DNA of 5,446 nucleotides from positions 1 through 5,446 of the forward strand of contig JAILOA010000310.1 in the NCBI GenBank assembly GCA_024691065.1. Direction: 5' to 3'. Below the pieces are notes generated by a model. It made no database searches and was not told the DNA's origin. It saw nothing but the letters and a program-made list of their open reading frames with translations. This stretch comes from Lachnospiraceae bacterium. GTDB lineage: Bacteria; Bacillota; Clostridia; Lachnospirales; Lachnospiraceae. Below are positions 3,787 to 5,446 of the stretch, in pieces. The position numbers and the translations under genes are program-made. Positions within the stretch are counted from its first letter, which is position 1. Every line of letters begins with the position of its first letter.

Positions 3787-5446
3787 ATGCAAATAAAAAA
3801 AATAATGTACAGGAAAGTGATAACATTCTTTCTATTAATTGCAATGGTTATCGCTACATTTCCGAAAATCTCAATGTTTAACGGGATAACAGCCAAGGCA
3901 AAATTAAAACCGAAGTTTAACACTACCGCGAAAACACTTGAAGTGGGTAAGAAATTTACACTTAAGGTCAAAAATTCTTCAAAGAAAGCAAAGTGGAAGA
4001 TAAAGTCCGGCAAAGATGTAATAAAATTTAAATCCACCAAAAAGAAAAAAGCAGTAATTCAGGCAAAGAAGGAAGGCAGTGCCAAGGTTATAGCAAAGGT
4101 GGGAGATAAGAAGCTTATATGCAAGATAACGGTTGTTGAGAGCAAGGCAACCGAAACATCAAGCGGAGCGGGAGTAAAGCTGACCCTTGCGACTGCTACA
4201 CCGGCGGCTGTTGCACCTGCAATTGCAACACCAAATGTTTCGCCAAATACTGCAAATCCTGCAGCTTCCGGGACTCCGGGCGATGCCGGCAATAATCCAT
4301 CACAAACGTCCGCTTCAACAGAAACCTTGAATCCGGCAGATTTACCGGCTACACCGGCCACGGATAATTATAAACTCAGTAAAACCCTTATATTCAGCCG
4401 ACATGGCCTTAGAACGCCTACTACCGGGCCGGATTCATTCCTAAGTAAAATTACACCAAACTCTTACATAGAATGGTCTGTAGATCCGGGTGAATTAACA
4501 TTAAAAGGCGGAGTTATAGAAACCATGATGGGACAGTACTTCGGCGAATGGGCTGAAGATAAAGGGCTGATTCCGCACGATTACCAGCCGGACGCAGATA
4601 GTGGTGAGGTAAGATTTGTCGCGAATGGTTTTCAAAGGACGATAGCTACAACCAATAACTTTATAAGCGGAATGCTGCCTGCAACCGATATTAAAGCTAC
4701 AGTAAATGTACCGCTCGGCCAGACTGATCCTATATTTAACTTTAATTTAAATTTCTATTCCGATTCATACAATGAAGCTATAAAGGAACAGGTTCAGGAA
4801 ATATATAAGCTTTCGGATCCGGAGTCTGAGACTGCAATAAAGCTTCAAAAGGGTTATGATAAGCTTATGGAAGTTCTTGATTATGAAGAATCGGAATCGT
4901 ATAAGGATGGCAGTGCAACTATATTTAAGGTTGAAGATTTGGAAACAGGTATCAGTGAATCCCTGTCATATACAATTGACGATAATTCCTATAAGACATG
5001 GATGGCAAGCGATGCATTGCTTATGCAGTATTACGAAGAACCGGACATAATAAAGGCTGCAATGGGACATAAAATAAGCTATGAGGACTGGGCAAGGATT
5101 GTATATGTAAAAGATTTAATTCAGAAAATAGTGTTCGCAACACCGCTTGTAGCAGTAAACTATAGTCATAATACATTACAGGAAATAAGAAAAGAACTAA
5201 ATACAGATGAAAGAAAGTTCTCATTTCTTTGTGGACACGATACAAATATTGGAGTTATGTTAGCTACATTAAATGCTTTGGATATGGACCTTCCGGGAAC
5301 CTTCGAAGCAATTCCGATTGGGTCGAAGATAGTATTTGAAGTGTGGGAAGGAGAAGATTCGAAACAATACATCTCCGCAAGGTTTGTTTATGCAACCACC
5401 GACCAAATCAGAAATCTTCAAATGATTAATTCCAAGAATCCACCGG
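3787..5446 (+). CDS. exported histidine acid phosphatase (glucose-1-phosphatase/phytase-like), 3' end outside window
   Basis: The frame is open for 553 codons and leaves the window without a stop. Residues 1-38 look like a signal peptide: basic start, hydrophobic 11-24, cleavage probably after AKA (36-38). Residues 39-118 form a Big_2/Ig-like domain with 27 lysines in 75 residues. Residues 119-194 are a Thr/Ala/Pro/Ser linker. The histidine acid phosphatase domain starts near 197 with the catalytic SRHGLRTPT (H206 nucleophile, R205, R209), R284 in NGFQRTIAT, and the proton-donor motif CGHDTN (H484, D485). Segments such as TPNSYIEW, TLKGGVIE, TDPIFNFN, LLMQYYEE and PIGSKIVFEVW resemble E. coli Agp more than AppA phytase, although Agp has RHN where RHG stands here. 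The likely role is releasing phosphate from sugar or inositol phosphates outside the cell. AAAGGA (3772-3777) supports this start; the internal ATG at 3805 lacks a binding site. Only two cysteines follow the signal peptide (C112, C482), so the disulfides of the enterobacterial enzymes are absent. Confidence 0.9.
   Translation, partial: MQIKKIMYRKVITFFLLIAMVIATFPKISMFNGITAKAKLKPKFNTTAKTLEVGKKFTLKVKNSSKKAKWKIKSGKDVIKFKSTKKKKAVIQAKKEGSAKVIAKVGDKKLICKITVVESKATETSSGAGVKLTLATATPAAVAPAIATPNVSPNTANPAASGTPGDAGNNPSQTSASTETLNPADLPATPATDNYKLSKTLIFSRHGLRTPTTGPDSFLSKITPNSYIEWSVDPGELTLKGGVIETMMGQYFGEWAEDKGLIPHDYQPDADSGEVRFVANGFQRTIATTNNFISGMLPATDIKATVNVPLGQTDPIFNFNLNFYSDSYNEAIKEQVQEIYKLSDPESETAIKLQKGYDKLMEVLDYEESESYKDGSATIFKVEDLETGISESLSYTIDDNSYKTWMASDALLMQYYEEPDIIKAAMGHKISYEDWARIVYVKDLIQKIVFATPLVAVNYSHNTLQEIRKELNTDERKFSFLCGHDTNIGVMLATLNALDMDLPGTFEAIPIGSKIVFEVWEGEDSKQYISARFVYATTDQIRNLQMINSKNPP

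Noticed and set aside
3726..4361. Two minus-strand frames of about 100 codons
   Set aside because: They are shadows of the exported phosphatase gene: the lysine-rich and Ala/Thr-rich codons give hydrophobic or Ala/Val-rich antisense readings.
4856..5372. Short frames on both strands near the right end
   Set aside because: All lie within the histidine acid phosphatase domain in other frames and show no motif or ribosome binding site.

Overview
The window looks like chromosomal DNA of a low-GC Gram-positive bacterium, most likely a gut or rumen member of the Clostridia (Lachnospiraceae-like). The clues are AT-rich codon choice and spacers, strong purine-rich Shine-Dalgarno sites, a one-piece tmRNA with the clostridial-style tag AEDNLALAA, a CheW-REC chemotaxis protein (CheV), and a secreted enzyme carrying a very lysine-rich Ig-like (Big_2-type) domain. 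The genus cannot be fixed from the sequence.

Layout. Positions 1-46 may hold the last codons of an upstream gene. Positions 47-250 hold a non-coding repetitive element: two near-perfect hairpins followed by a 40-bp tandem repeat. A DUF1934 (YwiB-like) gene lies on the minus strand (312-728), with its own promoter overlapped by a 12-bp palindrome. Divergently, a strong promoter (861-889) drives ssrA (tmRNA, about 928-1271), closed by an intrinsic terminator (1283-1316). An AT-rich spacer with short repeats then leads to a vegetative-type promoter and cheV (1523-2437). After 234 bp of AT-rich repeats comes cysQ (2672-3460), a 3'(2'),5'-bisphosphate nucleotidase. A degenerate repeat array with a 33-bp period begins over the cysQ stop codon (3451 to about 3690) and ends in a long A-tract/T-tract hairpin (3684-3737). 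The last gene starts at 3787 and runs off the window. It encodes an exported histidine acid phosphatase similar to glucose-1-phosphatase (Agp) and phytase, with a signal peptide, a lysine-rich Ig-like domain and a Pro/Ala/Thr linker ahead of the catalytic domain.

The genes do not form one pathway. Housekeeping functions (ribosome rescue, PAP recycling), a chemotaxis coupling protein and a nutrient-scavenging exported phosphatase sit as separate transcription units, except that cheV and cysQ could be co-transcribed because no terminator is visible between them. I see no defence system, prophage or CRISPR. The items most worth a second look are the architecture of the exported phosphatase, the 33-bp degenerate array after cysQ, and the hairpin/40-bp-repeat element at the left edge.
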